A DNA stretch of 25,000 bases from Paulinella micropora (GCA_019918135.1 WBZZ01003052.1:82501-107500); one strand, 5' to 3'. Positions 8,669-17,119 are shown, counted from the first letter of the stretch. Notes: generated from the letters alone by a model not told the origin. Numbers and translations are program-made.

Positions 8669-9883
8669 TCACTGCCTTCGTCGTCTGGCGCGGATTTCTT
8701 TGCCTGGTGGAGGACCACCAACAAAAGTCAGATCGAACTTTGACTGTTCGAGAATGTCCCAGATCTTATTAGGGATTCCGCCCAACGATAATTCAAAAGG
8801 GACATCAAGCACTCCTCTTGGCAGTGTCTGAATGGTCCACGCAGTGTAATCCTTGTCTCTGGGAGTAATTGTATCATCCCATGTCTCGAGACTTTTTGCG
8901 TCTTTATATACTGGCAGATAATGTCTTGCCTTTGGAACCTCAACCGGGTCCATACTTCTCCAGAACTGGAGTATCGGTTGTACTATCTTTGCGGCTGATG
9001 ATATTTTGAGTGTCCGTGTGACACGCATCTGTCGTGGGACCGCCACGACCCGCATCAAGTATAAGTCTGAGAGAGTGTCATCAGCGACATGTTGTTCCGC
9101 TGGTCTCATCAGATAGAAAACATTTTTCACCCATGCGATGGTTGCTATCGCATCGCCTTCCTTCCATCGCTCATGGACAATCTCAACGTTGCCCGCGTTT
9201 GGGTCAGTGTCCGTCCCCTCCTCCTCCTGGTGGACGTCCTTTGATCTCATCGACCTCATCGCCTTCCTCGGTTGGTCGTTGATAAGATCATTCCGCGCTC
9301 TCCTTAGCTGCGCCTCTGTGATCTTCTCCTTCTTTCCGCTATGCTCTCGCGGAGACTTGGACTGAGTCCCCACCGCGCTTATGCGGTCAGTCTTCTCCTT
9401 GCTGTCCACCTCACTCTCCTCCTTCTCAGCTATCGGTGCCCGATAAGCATCGTCTTGGTCTATGCCAGCCTCCTTGTGGATGGGCGGCACCTCTTTGAAA
9501 TCATCCTTCATCCGTTTTAACGCCTCCTCAACGGATTCATCTTCCAGTATTAAGAAGGGATCATACTTAATCAGCCTTCTTACATTCACAATTTGCACCT
9601 TCCCTCTACCCCTGATCTTGTAATTCAGAGGTCCCGTCTGTTCCATAATCTGATAAGGTCCTTTCCAGTGAGTGAACAGCTTAGAGCTGACTCCCTTCGG
9701 GACTTGAGGATGGTACAATAGTACAATATCCCCGACCTGGAACTTGATCTGATCCAAGTGCGCTTGTCGCACCCCTTCAGCATCAGTCTTTCGGCGCTCC
9801 GCCTCTCTATGCGCCCTGACTATTTGTTCCGCCTCCATCTTCACTCTAAGTCTCATCCCAAACAACTCATCGCATCCGCCCAA
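8669..9883 (-). CDS. Integrase C-terminal (GPY/F) domain plus extension
   Basis: This frame carries the missing end of the integrase. Residues about 48-92 form the GPY/F module of Ty3/gypsy integrases (FQVGDIVLLYHPQ ... HWKGPYQIM), which contributes to DNA binding and multimerisation in the family. About 300 further residues follow: a charged Glu/Lys/Arg-rich linker (about 110-220), then a globular-looking stretch ending in GGPPPGKEIRARRRRQ. I do not recognise this part, and no chromodomain signature is evident. The frame has no ATG at its head (the extreme in-frame start is TTG at 9883) and overlaps the polymerase frame by 31 nt in the -1 phase. It is therefore most likely translated by frameshifting from the polymerase ORF or was separated from it by a single-base loss. 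Confidence 0.85.
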   Translation of the reverse strand: MGGCDELFGMRLRVKMEAEQIVRAHREAERRKTDAEGVRQAHLDQIKFQVGDIVLLYHPQVPKGVSSKLFTHWKGPYQIMEQTGPLNYKIRGRGKVQIVNVRRLIKYDPFLILEDESVEEALKRMKDDFKEVPPIHKEAGIDQDDAYRAPIAEKEESEVDSKEKTDRISAVGTQSKSPREHSGKKEKITEAQLRRARNDLINDQPRKAMRSMRSKDVHQEEEGTDTDPNAGNVEIVHERWKEGDAIATIAWVKNVFYLMRPAEQHVADDTLSDLYLMRVVAVPRQMRVTRTLKISSAAKIVQPILQFWRSMDPVEVPKARHYLPVYKDAKSLETWDDTITPRDKDYTAWTIQTLPRGVLDVPFELSLGGIPNKIWDILEQSKFDLTFVGGPPPGKEIRARRRRQ

Positions 9884-12800
9884 GTGTCTTTTGGGTGAAG
9901 GAGCGAAGTCGGGAAATCAGGCTCACGCCCATATACTAACTGATATGGCGAGATTGAGCTCTTCGAGCCTCCTAACGCCGTAGAGGGTAGACAGTTCATT
10001 GCAAACGCAAATGATGGTGCTGCCTCGACCCATGCTCTTTGATTCTCCTTCTTCGTGCAATACATCTTTAGCGAGGCTTTGAGGGGTCTGTGTACCCGCT
10101 CGATTTTCCCATTTGCTCGCGGGTTATAGGCAGTAACATATTGCCATTTCATCCCGTAATACTTAGATAGTTTGTCGATGACCTCGTTATTAAAGTCCGA
10201 GCCTCGATCAGAACATATCTTTCTTGGTACTTCGATTTGTGAGATGATCCTATCGATCAGCGCCTCGGCCGTCGTCTTGCCGGTAACGTCTTTGACAGGG
10301 ATGATCCACACATAGTTGGTGGCTCTGTCAATAGCCGTAAGGAGGTATTTGTAACCATCCTTCGATTTTGGGAAAGGTCGCACATGATCAATGTGTATAA
10401 ACTCAAACATCCCCGCATGAAGAGGAAATTCGCCAATCAGGCCGAAATTTGCCTTCAGTGGTGTTTTGTTTATCTTGCACGGGATGCATGCATCCACCGC
10501 CTGATCTATCTCCTCCTTCATCTTCTTCCACCAGAATCGCCTCGCTACGAACATATGAGTTCGTTGTCGACCCGGATGCGCCAAAAGTGGGCAATTGTGG
10601 GCTGCGACAAATATAAATCGTCTCAGACTCTCCGGTACCCAAAGGGTCCATTTGTCCGGCTGTGACGCATAGCGACCGTGAAGGCCCTTGTACCACAGTA
10701 GACCATCTCTCCATCCCATCTCCTTCATCTGATCTTTGATCGCTTTCGTCATCCGTAGCTCATCCGGGTTCTGATATAACTGTATCAGTTCTTTAAACTC
10801 CGGATCTTGAGCCTGTTGTTGCCTCCATGCGGTAGGCGAGGCTATATGGATAGTACCATCTTCTAGCCGTACCCCGATTCTTTCCGGGTCATCGTCTAGG
10901 TCACTTCTCCGCTCTTGAGGAGGCTCCGCATAAACTTCCTGCGTCTCCTCTTCCTCTCTTATGTTCGCCTTCGCATTCTCATATACCTCATAGGACCACT
11001 CAGCGTCCTCCTGGGTATGTAGCTCACAACATATCCCGTGATCCGGGCCTTGTGGACTGTACCGTAGACCTGTGCGGTCATATCGGACTCCACTCGCCAT
11101 CTCCATCGCCTCAATGTGGCTGACCTCATACACCTTGTCAGTGGACAAGTCTTCCATCTCCACCGTGGACACCAACGCCGATACTTCTGAGTTAAACTCT
11201 AGCCTAGAGAGGCTATCAGCGACCACATTTCGCTTTCCCGGTAGATGGACCATTGTAAAATCGAAACAAGACAAGAACGCTTGCCACCGCGCCAGCCGTC
11301 CCGTCTGTTCATGATTCATCAACCATAACAGGTTATGATGATCAGTTCTGACAGTAAATTGAGGTCCTCCCCACAAATACTCTCTGAGCCTCTTGAGGGC
11401 CCATACTACCGCCAACGCCTCTCTTTGCCTTGTGCAATAGTTTCTCTCCGCCGCACACAACTTCCTACTAATAAACATGATTGGGCGTAATTTCTTCTCC
11501 TCATCCTCTTGTTGTAATACAGCCCCAATCGCAAACTTAGATGCGTCTGTATCGACTACGAATTGTTTCGTAAAGTCGGGCATCGTTAACACCAGTCCTC
11601 CGTCTTTCGGGTCTTTGTAAATCAGATCTTTGAGCGCATGAAACGCTTGCAAAGCCTCTTCGTCCCACTTCTCAAAGTCTCCAAAATCTATCATTTTCTC
11701 CACTTTAGCCCGTGTTGCACCCCAATCGGGTATAAACTGGCTATAGTATTGCGCCATCGCAAGGAATGAGTGCAATTCAGTGCGGTTCTTCGGTATCGGT
11801 CGATTCATAATCTCCTCCCTCTTCTCTTTGGATATCGAGACTCGATTATGGGAGATCTCGTACCCTAAGTATGTCACACTCGTCTTGGCAAGTTGACACT
11901 TCTTTAGATTGCACTTCAGGCCAAAAGCTCCGATGCGCCTGAATATATCGGACAAATGATCGATATGCTCCTCCATTGTGTTAGAGTATACGATAATGTC
12001 ATCGATATAGCAAAATGCATATTCTCCCGGCTTCTGTCCCCGCCTTCTCATAAAGCCACCGTCAGACAAATCATCGTACTGACTGCTCAACATCTTCTGC
12101 ATCGCCTTCTGGAAAAGTCCTGGGGCTTGCTTGAGGCCCATCGGAAGCACTTTCCATTGGTATATTTCCATACCCACCACAAACGCCGTCAGCCATCTGG
12201 ACTTTTCCTCCAGTGGTATCTGCCAGAAGCCATTCTTAAGGTCAATGACCGAATAGAATTTTGCATTCCGCAGTACTCTCCTTCCTTCTTCTAATGTCGG
12301 GAGAGGATTTCTCTCTTCCTCCAGCACCTTGTTAACACGAGCATAGTTAACTGTCAGGCGCCATTCTCCTCCTGGCTTCGGCACTATTCTCGGTTGTGAG
12401 ACTATTGAGGATGTTGATCTCTCAATAAAGTCCTCATTGAGCAGCTGTCTTGCTAGCTCCTCCGCTATCTTCGCCTCATGTATACTCAAATTCGCCCTTC
12501 GTGGTGCCGGTGACGGCTCCGCACCCGGTATTTTGTAAATAACCGCAGTGAAATCATCAGGCTTGACACCACCTGCATGTGGAGGGTCAAAAATTTCCTT
12601 GTTCGCCTCTAATTTGGCTTTTAAAAGCTCCTTCTCCTTCTCCGTGCCTACTCCTTCTTCCAATATTTTCCGCGCCGCCTCTTGAAAATCTTCATCAGAC
12701 ATCTGCTTATGCTGCTTGAGGGGTTCTCTGTCCTCCTCCAAGCCTAAGTCCTCTTCCGAGACATCATCTAGGCCCGTCTTTTCATACGTGACCGTGTCCG

Positions 12801-13605
12801 GCTCATCATCTTTACCGAGCTCCACCAGCATGTCAATGAGTCTCGCGTATTGCAAAGGAGCTTTACGGGTGTAAAAACCATCAAAGCATGTGAATGCTTG
12901 CGGTATCAATTTCAACTTGTCGAGGTCTCTGAGCTTCCGCTTGTATGCACTGCTCTGCTCACGAGTTCCCATACGACAAGCCACCACTAGCTGTTGCTTG
13001 CGAGAGGGTACCGGTATAGGATGATCAATAAGCCGGTCCCTTATTTCCTGCGCCCATATCGCCTTCTCATTATATGGCAGGATAATAGTATACGGCTTAT
13101 TATTTTCGAATAAAGTCCGTAAGCATTTCTTCACTTCAGACAGTGAACGCGGCCACGTGGGCTCGTCACCCCAGAAATCAGTAATAAAACTTTTAATAGT
13201 TTCTGGTGGAGTATCCGGGATTCGCCCCGTTCTCCTTGGTACAAACTCCTCCCTTTTTTCTTCTCCTACTTTCGCATGGAAACAGTATCCGTTAGTAATA
13301 TGGACATCTGTTCCTACTCCTTCCGCGAATCTCGCCAACGACGGGCTTCTTTGTGCGACACATATAATCTCCTCCTTTCGCTTCTCGATTAAGTCATCAA
13401 TAGACTTTTTGTCCCAATGGCATGTCGGAACTGTGACAGTGCACACTTGGGATTCCCAATTGTCGGTCCAGGACAGTTCATCCGGTCTTACGACATGGGG
13501 GTGAACGTACACCTCAAGTGCCTCATGTGCGATGGCCATCTTTTTGTGATCCGTCGCTAGACTCAGCTCATAAGCCTCATAAGAGTCAGTAGCGTAAGGG
13601 ATCAA
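9853..13605 (-). CDS. pol: Pol: reverse transcriptase, RNase H, integrase
   Basis: The product converts element RNA into DNA and inserts it into the genome. Numbering is from TTG at 13605. Residues 1-385 precede the RT and are mostly unrecognised. RT spans about 390-600, with the first catalytic Asp in VIDL (455) and the active site YIDD (533-536). RNase H spans about 680-805, with the acidic set D685, E729, D755 and D797. The integrase zinc site is H1003, H1010, C1040 and C1043, followed by catalytic D1073, D1133 and E1169 (D,D-35-E spacing). All catalytic positions are intact. The frame is open from about 13626 (an in-frame TAA lies at 13627-13629) but has no ATG at its head, and it overlaps the protease frame by 20 nt in the +1 phase. 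It is therefore probably made as a fusion. It stops at TGA 9853-9855, before the integrase GPY/F domain. Confidence 0.95.
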   Translation of the reverse strand: MIPYATDSYEAYELSLATDHKKMAIAHEALEVYVHPHVVRPDELSWTDNWESQVCTVTVPTCHWDKKSIDDLIEKRKEEIICVAQRSPSLARFAEGVGTDVHITNGYCFHAKVGEEKREEFVPRRTGRIPDTPPETIKSFITDFWGDEPTWPRSLSEVKKCLRTLFENNKPYTIILPYNEKAIWAQEIRDRLIDHPIPVPSRKQQLVVACRMGTREQSSAYKRKLRDLDKLKLIPQAFTCFDGFYTRKAPLQYARLIDMLVELGKDDEPDTVTYEKTGLDDVSEEDLGLEEDREPLKQHKQMSDEDFQEAARKILEEGVGTEKEKELLKAKLEANKEIFDPPHAGGVKPDDFTAVIYKIPGAEPSPAPRRANLSIHEAKIAEELARQLLNEDFIERSTSSIVSQPRIVPKPGGEWRLTVNYARVNKVLEEERNPLPTLEEGRRVLRNAKFYSVIDLKNGFWQIPLEEKSRWLTAFVVGMEIYQWKVLPMGLKQAPGLFQKAMQKMLSSQYDDLSDGGFMRRRGQKPGEYAFCYIDDIIVYSNTMEEHIDHLSDIFRRIGAFGLKCNLKKCQLAKTSVTYLGYEISHNRVSISKEKREEIMNRPIPKNRTELHSFLAMAQYYSQFIPDWGATRAKVEKMIDFGDFEKWDEEALQAFHALKDLIYKDPKDGGLVLTMPDFTKQFVVDTDASKFAIGAVLQQEDEEKKLRPIMFISRKLCAAERNYCTRQREALAVVWALKRLREYLWGGPQFTVRTDHHNLLWLMNHEQTGRLARWQAFLSCFDFTMVHLPGKRNVVADSLSRLEFNSEVSALVSTVEMEDLSTDKVYEVSHIEAMEMASGVRYDRTGLRYSPQGPDHGICCELHTQEDAEWSYEVYENAKANIREEEETQEVYAEPPQERRSDLDDDPERIGVRLEDGTIHIASPTAWRQQQAQDPEFKELIQLYQNPDELRMTKAIKDQMKEMGWRDGLLWYKGLHGRYASQPDKWTLWVPESLRRFIFVAAHNCPLLAHPGRQRTHMFVARRFWWKKMKEEIDQAVDACIPCKINKTPLKANFGLIGEFPLHAGMFEFIHIDHVRPFPKSKDGYKYLLTAIDRATNYVWIIPVKDVTGKTTAEALIDRIISQIEVPRKICSDRGSDFNNEVIDKLSKYYGMKWQYVTAYNPRANGKIERVHRPLKASLKMYCTKKENQRAWVEAAPSFAFAMNCLPSTALGGSKSSISPYQLVYGREPDFPTSLLHPKDTWADAMSCLG
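9856..9862 (-). promoter_or_regulatory. Candidate -1 frameshift heptamer U UUG GGA
   Basis: On the sense (minus) strand TTTGGGA sits in the polymerase frame as T TTG GGA, immediately before the TGA stop at 9853-9855. This has the X XXY YYZ arrangement of -1 frameshift sites. Slippage would enter the frame encoding the GPY/F domain. G in the Y position is uncommon among characterised sites, and no pseudoknot was demonstrated. A one-base deletion in this copy is the alternative. Confidence 0.4.
13585..13591 (-). promoter_or_regulatory. Candidate +1 frameshift site UAC UGA C
   Basis: The protease frame ends ...CGC UAC UGA, and the polymerase frame is +1 relative to it. Skipping the U of UGA after UAC would join the two frames. 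A sense codon followed by UGA C resembles known +1 sites where a slow stop codon drives slippage (antizyme UCC UGA, bacterial RF2 CUU UGA C). The polymerase frame is open only up to 13626, so the shift must fall within about 40 nt. The exact site is an inference. Confidence 0.35.
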
Positions 13606-14479
13606 TATCGTTCTCTTCTCCTCTTTTTACTCCATATATCACTCGCCGTGCGGCGCAATCAATCACAGCCCCCATCGTAGCCAATTGGTCATACGATAGT
13701 AATATTGACCCGTGGTAACCGGGGACGACATAGAGGTCCATACGGTATACTCGTGCGGATTTCAATTTAAAGGTCAGTGTGATGATTCCCGTGATATCCG
13801 TCCGGCTGCTCACTCCTTTGAGAGTGCCCGTTGACTTTTTCATATTTCCGTCCACCCAGTCCCGGTATCGATTTAAAAACTTCCTGCCGACAATATTAAT
13901 ATTCGCCATCGTATCATTACCAACTTTTAATATTGTCTTCAATGTTTCACAATAAAGTTCCGTATAACACAGAGCATCGGGCCTGTGTATATTGGCTGCG
14001 AGAACAAGAACTTTACGTTCCAAATTTTGGAGTCTTGTCTCTAAGTTTTTCAACTCCTCCTTCTTCTCCTGCTTCACCTCATTAACATTTTTATTATTCT
14101 GCGGTACTGGTGCGTTTACTATTTGAGCGACATTGTCTTGTGGTACTTGAGTACACACATTGTCTTTTTGCTCGCCACCCGCCGCGACCGTAGACATTGA
14201 GTCTGTTCGTGGTTGTTTGCTTGGCCGAGGCGATACATCTGCCATTGGCCTCCTCGCCTCCATCGCAAGTCTCGCCTTCCTATTTGCATCAGTTATCATT
14301 GGTAACCGTGCTGTATGAACGGGTATGAGACTACCTTGGGGCTGCAGTCTCTGTGTACCCACATCTTTGTTTTCACATAGAGGAAGCGTTGGCCCAGTCT
14401 GCACAACAGCATTAGAAAGCACTGTGACTTTAGGGTTAAACTTCACAGTCTTCTCCTTCCTCTCTTCTTCCCCCTCCAG
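13586..14479 (-). CDS. Retropepsin-like protease ORF
   Basis: This would be the aspartic protease that processes the element polyprotein. It lies in the same frame as Gag, directly after the Gag UGA. Residue numbers count from the GTG at 14446; no ATG lies near the head. The first half is low-complexity and polar with a likely coiled coil at about 118-150. The retropepsin-like fold occupies about 165-275. The active-site loop reads NDTMANINIVG (Asp178), and the C-terminal half has the family pattern of hydrophobic strand, GSILLS and ATMGAVIDC. The usual catalytic triplet D-T/S-G is D-T-M here, a notable departure that may lower or abolish activity unless it is a lineage feature. The assignment rests on position and the overall motif pattern. 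Confidence 0.7.
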   Translation of the reverse strand: MEGEEERKEKTVKFNPKVTVLSNAVVQTGPTLPLCENKDVGTQRLQPQGSLIPVHTARLPMITDANRKARLAMEARRPMADVSPRPSKQPRTDSMSTVAAGGEQKDNVCTQVPQDNVAQIVNAPVPQNNKNVNEVKQEKKEELKNLETRLQNLERKVLVLAANIHRPDALCYTELYCETLKTILKVGNDTMANINIVGRKFLNRYRDWVDGNMKKSTGTLKGVSSRTDITGIITLTFKLKSARVYRMDLYVVPGYHGSILLSYDQLATMGAVIDCAARRVIYGVKRGEENDIDPLRY

Positions 14480-14482
14480 TCA
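14477..14482 (-). promoter_or_regulatory. Candidate stop-codon readthrough site UGA CUG
   Basis: Gag ends GTG GTG GAA TGA CTG GAG. The codons after the TGA stay open in the same frame into the protease ORF, and that ORF has no ATG near its head. UGA followed by CU is the context of several known leaky stops (UGA CUA type). Gag-protease separation by a suppressible stop is established in some retroelements, such as gammaretroviruses. A simple nonsense mutation cannot be excluded. Confidence 0.5.
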
Positions 14483-16807
14483 TTCCACCACCTCGAAACG
14501 ATTACCTTGAGTAGTGTCCGGGTAGGATGACGTATCGGTCTCCGAGGCAGTGTTGTAGGCCTGAGCTCGACCGAAATTCGGGTTGGAGCTTGCCCACGAG
14601 CCTCCTCCTCCTCTGGGTGGGGGGGGCTGGAGCTCGAACAGCTCTCCCTCCATAAGGGGTATATCCCCGACCTCCTCCTCTTCCTCTCTGAGGGTTCCCT
14701 GCCACCTCGAGGCTCCTCTCCATGTTCCTCGTCCTCGTCCTCCTCCTCCTCCTCGTCCTCCTGCTCCTGCTCCTGCTCCTCCTTCTCGTCCTCTTTGAGA
14801 GGCCTTTAAGTTCTTTTGTCGCTCCCTTTCCTCCTTCTTCTCCTTCATCCTCTTCATGTAGGTAATGATTGCCTCTCGTAACTCCTCATCATCACACATA
14901 TTGGTAAAATTTGCCCTTGCTGTTGGGTTCTGCCTATCATGATTGAAAGAGCAGTCTCTGTTCTCCATCTGTGCCTTACACTGCAAGCCCGCGAACCACC
15001 TCCAACATGCGGCCTTCAGGTCTGGCTCTCTCTGTCTCTTCCAACCGGCAACTCTGTTTGTGTACGTGGCTTGAGCGCCAACAGGTACACCGCCTGCCTG
15101 TGCCGTATGTGCCTCCGTGAGCGAGTCCATGTTTGAGCATGCACTCATCACTTCTTGAAACAGTGCTGACGGAGCAACGCTTTGAACCGTATTTTCGAAC
15201 ACGTGTGTCTCGAGGAAGTTCTTGGACTTCACTGAGCTAAACGTCGAGCATTGTTGTATGAGCTGAGTAAGCTTACTCGGGTTAACTGTGTGTAACGCCG
15301 AAAAGAAATAGAGGATGATCGACTTGCGGCCATAGAATAGCCCATAGGAGGAAACTACCTCCGTAAGGGTCGCCGCCAAGCCAACAGCACTCCTCAAACT
15401 CATCGCCACTGTCTCAAAGATTTCAAATCCTATGAGAGTACCAGTGCAGAGATGCTGGTATCCATGAGATTGAAAATATGAAATGAGTGTGGCCACCGCC
15501 AGTTCACACTGAGCGTCTAGGCCTGTTGCATTGTTTCTCTTAATCTCCTCCTTCTTTTTCAAAAACTTGTACTGTGTCAGATCGAATCCCTCCGAGACTA
15601 GAGATTGGTCAAAAACAGTAACAAGGGCCTCGTATTCCTGCGTTTCGTCGCAAGGAAAAGCCTTCATGCAGGCATTGATCTCTTTGAGCTTGCTCAAAAG
15701 CGAAGCATCAGAGTCTTTGTCTGAGCTCGTCTTGGCATATAGCATGAGACTTGCCACTCCTCCTTTCTTCCCCTTGAATGCATTTATGATGTTATGTCTG
15801 TCCTTCTTCTCCGTGTTTGTGACCACCACCGTAGTTGAGCCCGAGGGTGCAGGGGCTGGTGGGGCAGGAGCTGGTGGGGTCAAATATGTCGGAGGGTGTG
15901 TCTTTGCACCACTCACTTTTGCTTTCATTCTTTCCAGTCTCATCGTCTTCTCGAACTCCTCATTCTCTTTCGCCTTCTTCTTCTCAGATATCACCAGCTT
16001 TTGAGCATGAGTGATAAAGGCCACCAATTCAGAAGCAGATCTGAGAAAATTATATTTCTCCACATATTGGTCAACACCTGCTTTGTTGGCGACCGGTGGT
16101 GCGTTACTAAGTGATTTAAGGACAGAGTGATCCTTGGTAGGAATCCATCTCTTCCATGCCTCCTTGTGCAGTAACGCACCCATCAACAGTCTGATCTTGG
16201 TCAGAACTCTGTCGGTCTTCTCTAACTCATCCATCACAGGATGAGTTTCTCCTGCTGCCTTAATGCTTTTTTCCATCTCTGCCTTCCCCTCCTCCAAGGC
16301 CTTCATTTCCATTGTAAAAAAATGAAATATGCCACTCGAGTTTTTCGAACCCAGATTGGTCTTCATTTTTGTTACATCGACTGCCTCCTGACCAGTCGCG
16401 AGGAATCTGGCCGTTGCTCTTGGGTTTGTGTACTGGAGGTAACCCTCACATCGTGGGCCGTATGAACGTTCCCAAATCAGGGTTTGAGTGTACACCCCAA
16501 AGATAGCATCGAGTAATTCAAGGTGGGTGTGTGTGTCCCCAAACTTGATATGCTGTATCTTCTTTCTCTCTTCTGGATCAGAGACCAGTTTGCCGAGGAG
16601 CTGTGCTGTGTTTGATAATAGGATATAGACATCCTTTTTAGCACGACTTTTCTCTCTTCTTTGATCCTGAGGGATCCACACATAGGTGTCCTTCTCTACC
16701 CCCATCTTGTTATCAAACTCTTCTTTAGTGAGGTCATAGTGGTCTTGCACCCACTGTTGTTCCTCCACTGTGATCTCCTCTCCATCACTATGAATCAAGT
16801 CGATCAT
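14480..16807 (-). CDS. gag: Gag-like structural protein, 775 codons from ATG
   Basis: This is the predicted particle-forming and RNA-binding protein of the element. From the ATG at 16807, residues 1-290 are charged and helical, 300-325 are Pro/Ala-rich, and 330-560 form the rest of a probable capsid region. A CCCH-type zinc motif (C601, C610, C619, H623; spacing 8-8-3) takes the place where most Ty3/gypsy Gags have a CCHC knuckle. A Lys/Glu helix (about 640-670) and an Arg/Gly-rich RNA-binding-like segment (672-705) follow. The real start is probably further upstream at 17119 (MSTE, conserved in the decayed copy), with an in-frame UGA at 16919-16921 between. The decayed copy has no ATG at the position equivalent to 16807. 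The gene ends at the candidate readthrough UGA. Family placement comes from position and domain order; I do not recognise a named Gag family. Confidence 0.8.
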   Translation of the reverse strand: MIDLIHSDGEEITVEEQQWVQDHYDLTKEEFDNKMGVEKDTYVWIPQDQRREKSRAKKDVYILLSNTAQLLGKLVSDPEERKKIQHIKFGDTHTHLELLDAIFGVYTQTLIWERSYGPRCEGYLQYTNPRATARFLATGQEAVDVTKMKTNLGSKNSSGIFHFFTMEMKALEEGKAEMEKSIKAAGETHPVMDELEKTDRVLTKIRLLMGALLHKEAWKRWIPTKDHSVLKSLSNAPPVANKAGVDQYVEKYNFLRSASELVAFITHAQKLVISEKKKAKENEEFEKTMRLERMKAKVSGAKTHPPTYLTPPAPAPPAPAPSGSTTVVVTNTEKKDRHNIINAFKGKKGGVASLMLYAKTSSDKDSDASLLSKLKEINACMKAFPCDETQEYEALVTVFDQSLVSEGFDLTQYKFLKKKEEIKRNNATGLDAQCELAVATLISYFQSHGYQHLCTGTLIGFEIFETVAMSLRSAVGLAATLTEVVSSYGLFYGRKSIILYFFSALHTVNPSKLTQLIQQCSTFSSVKSKNFLETHVFENTVQSVAPSALFQEVMSACSNMDSLTEAHTAQAGGVPVGAQATYTNRVAGWKRQREPDLKAACWRWFAGLQCKAQMENRDCSFNHDRQNPTARANFTNMCDDEELREAIITYMKRMKEKKEERERQKNLKASQRGREGGAGAGAGGRGGGGGRGRGTWRGASRWQGTLREEEEEVGDIPLMEGELFELQPPPPRGGGGSWASSNPNFGRAQAYNTASETDTSSYPDTTQGNRFEVVE

Positions 16808-17119
16808 TTTTCGTCCTCCTCCTCCCGTGTAGGCAGGTGGTAAGGGATTACCATATGCTCCTCCTCCTCCCGTCTCTTCTTGTTCAAATCCTCCTTCATC
16901 TTCGTCTCCTCCATATCTTCATTCATCATCCCAGCCCTCTTCATCATCCCAGCCCTCTTCTACTCCTCCTCCTACTCCTTCATCTCCTCCTCCTCCTTCA
17001 TTCAATCCTCCTCCTCCTCCTTCATTCAATCCTCTTCCTCCTCCTCCCCCTGCTTCTTCTTCTTCTCTTCTTTGATCTGCCTTCGAGAATTCACTCACTT
17101 CGGCGGTCTCTGTCGACAT
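16808..17119 (-). pseudogene. N-terminal part of gag, interrupted by UGA
   Basis: An ATG at 17119 begins MSTETAEVSEF and continues in the same frame as the main gag ORF, with a Gly/Glu/Asp-rich low-complexity stretch and one UGA at 16919-16921. After that UGA, 37 sense codons lead without interruption into ATG 16807. The decayed copy also begins MSTE and also has a UGA in the Gly-rich stretch. The UGA may be a GGA-to-TGA mutation in this copy or a leaky codon. Confidence 0.65.

Noticed and set aside
10384..13504. Several plus-strand frames of 80-115 codons inside the polymerase region
   Set aside because: They are shadows antisense to an intact RT/RNase H/integrase ORF with clear catalytic motifs.
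15531..16004. 157-codon plus-strand frame opposite gag
   Set aside because: It is the antisense shadow of gag, and a parallel shadow appears opposite the decayed copy because of sequence similarity.
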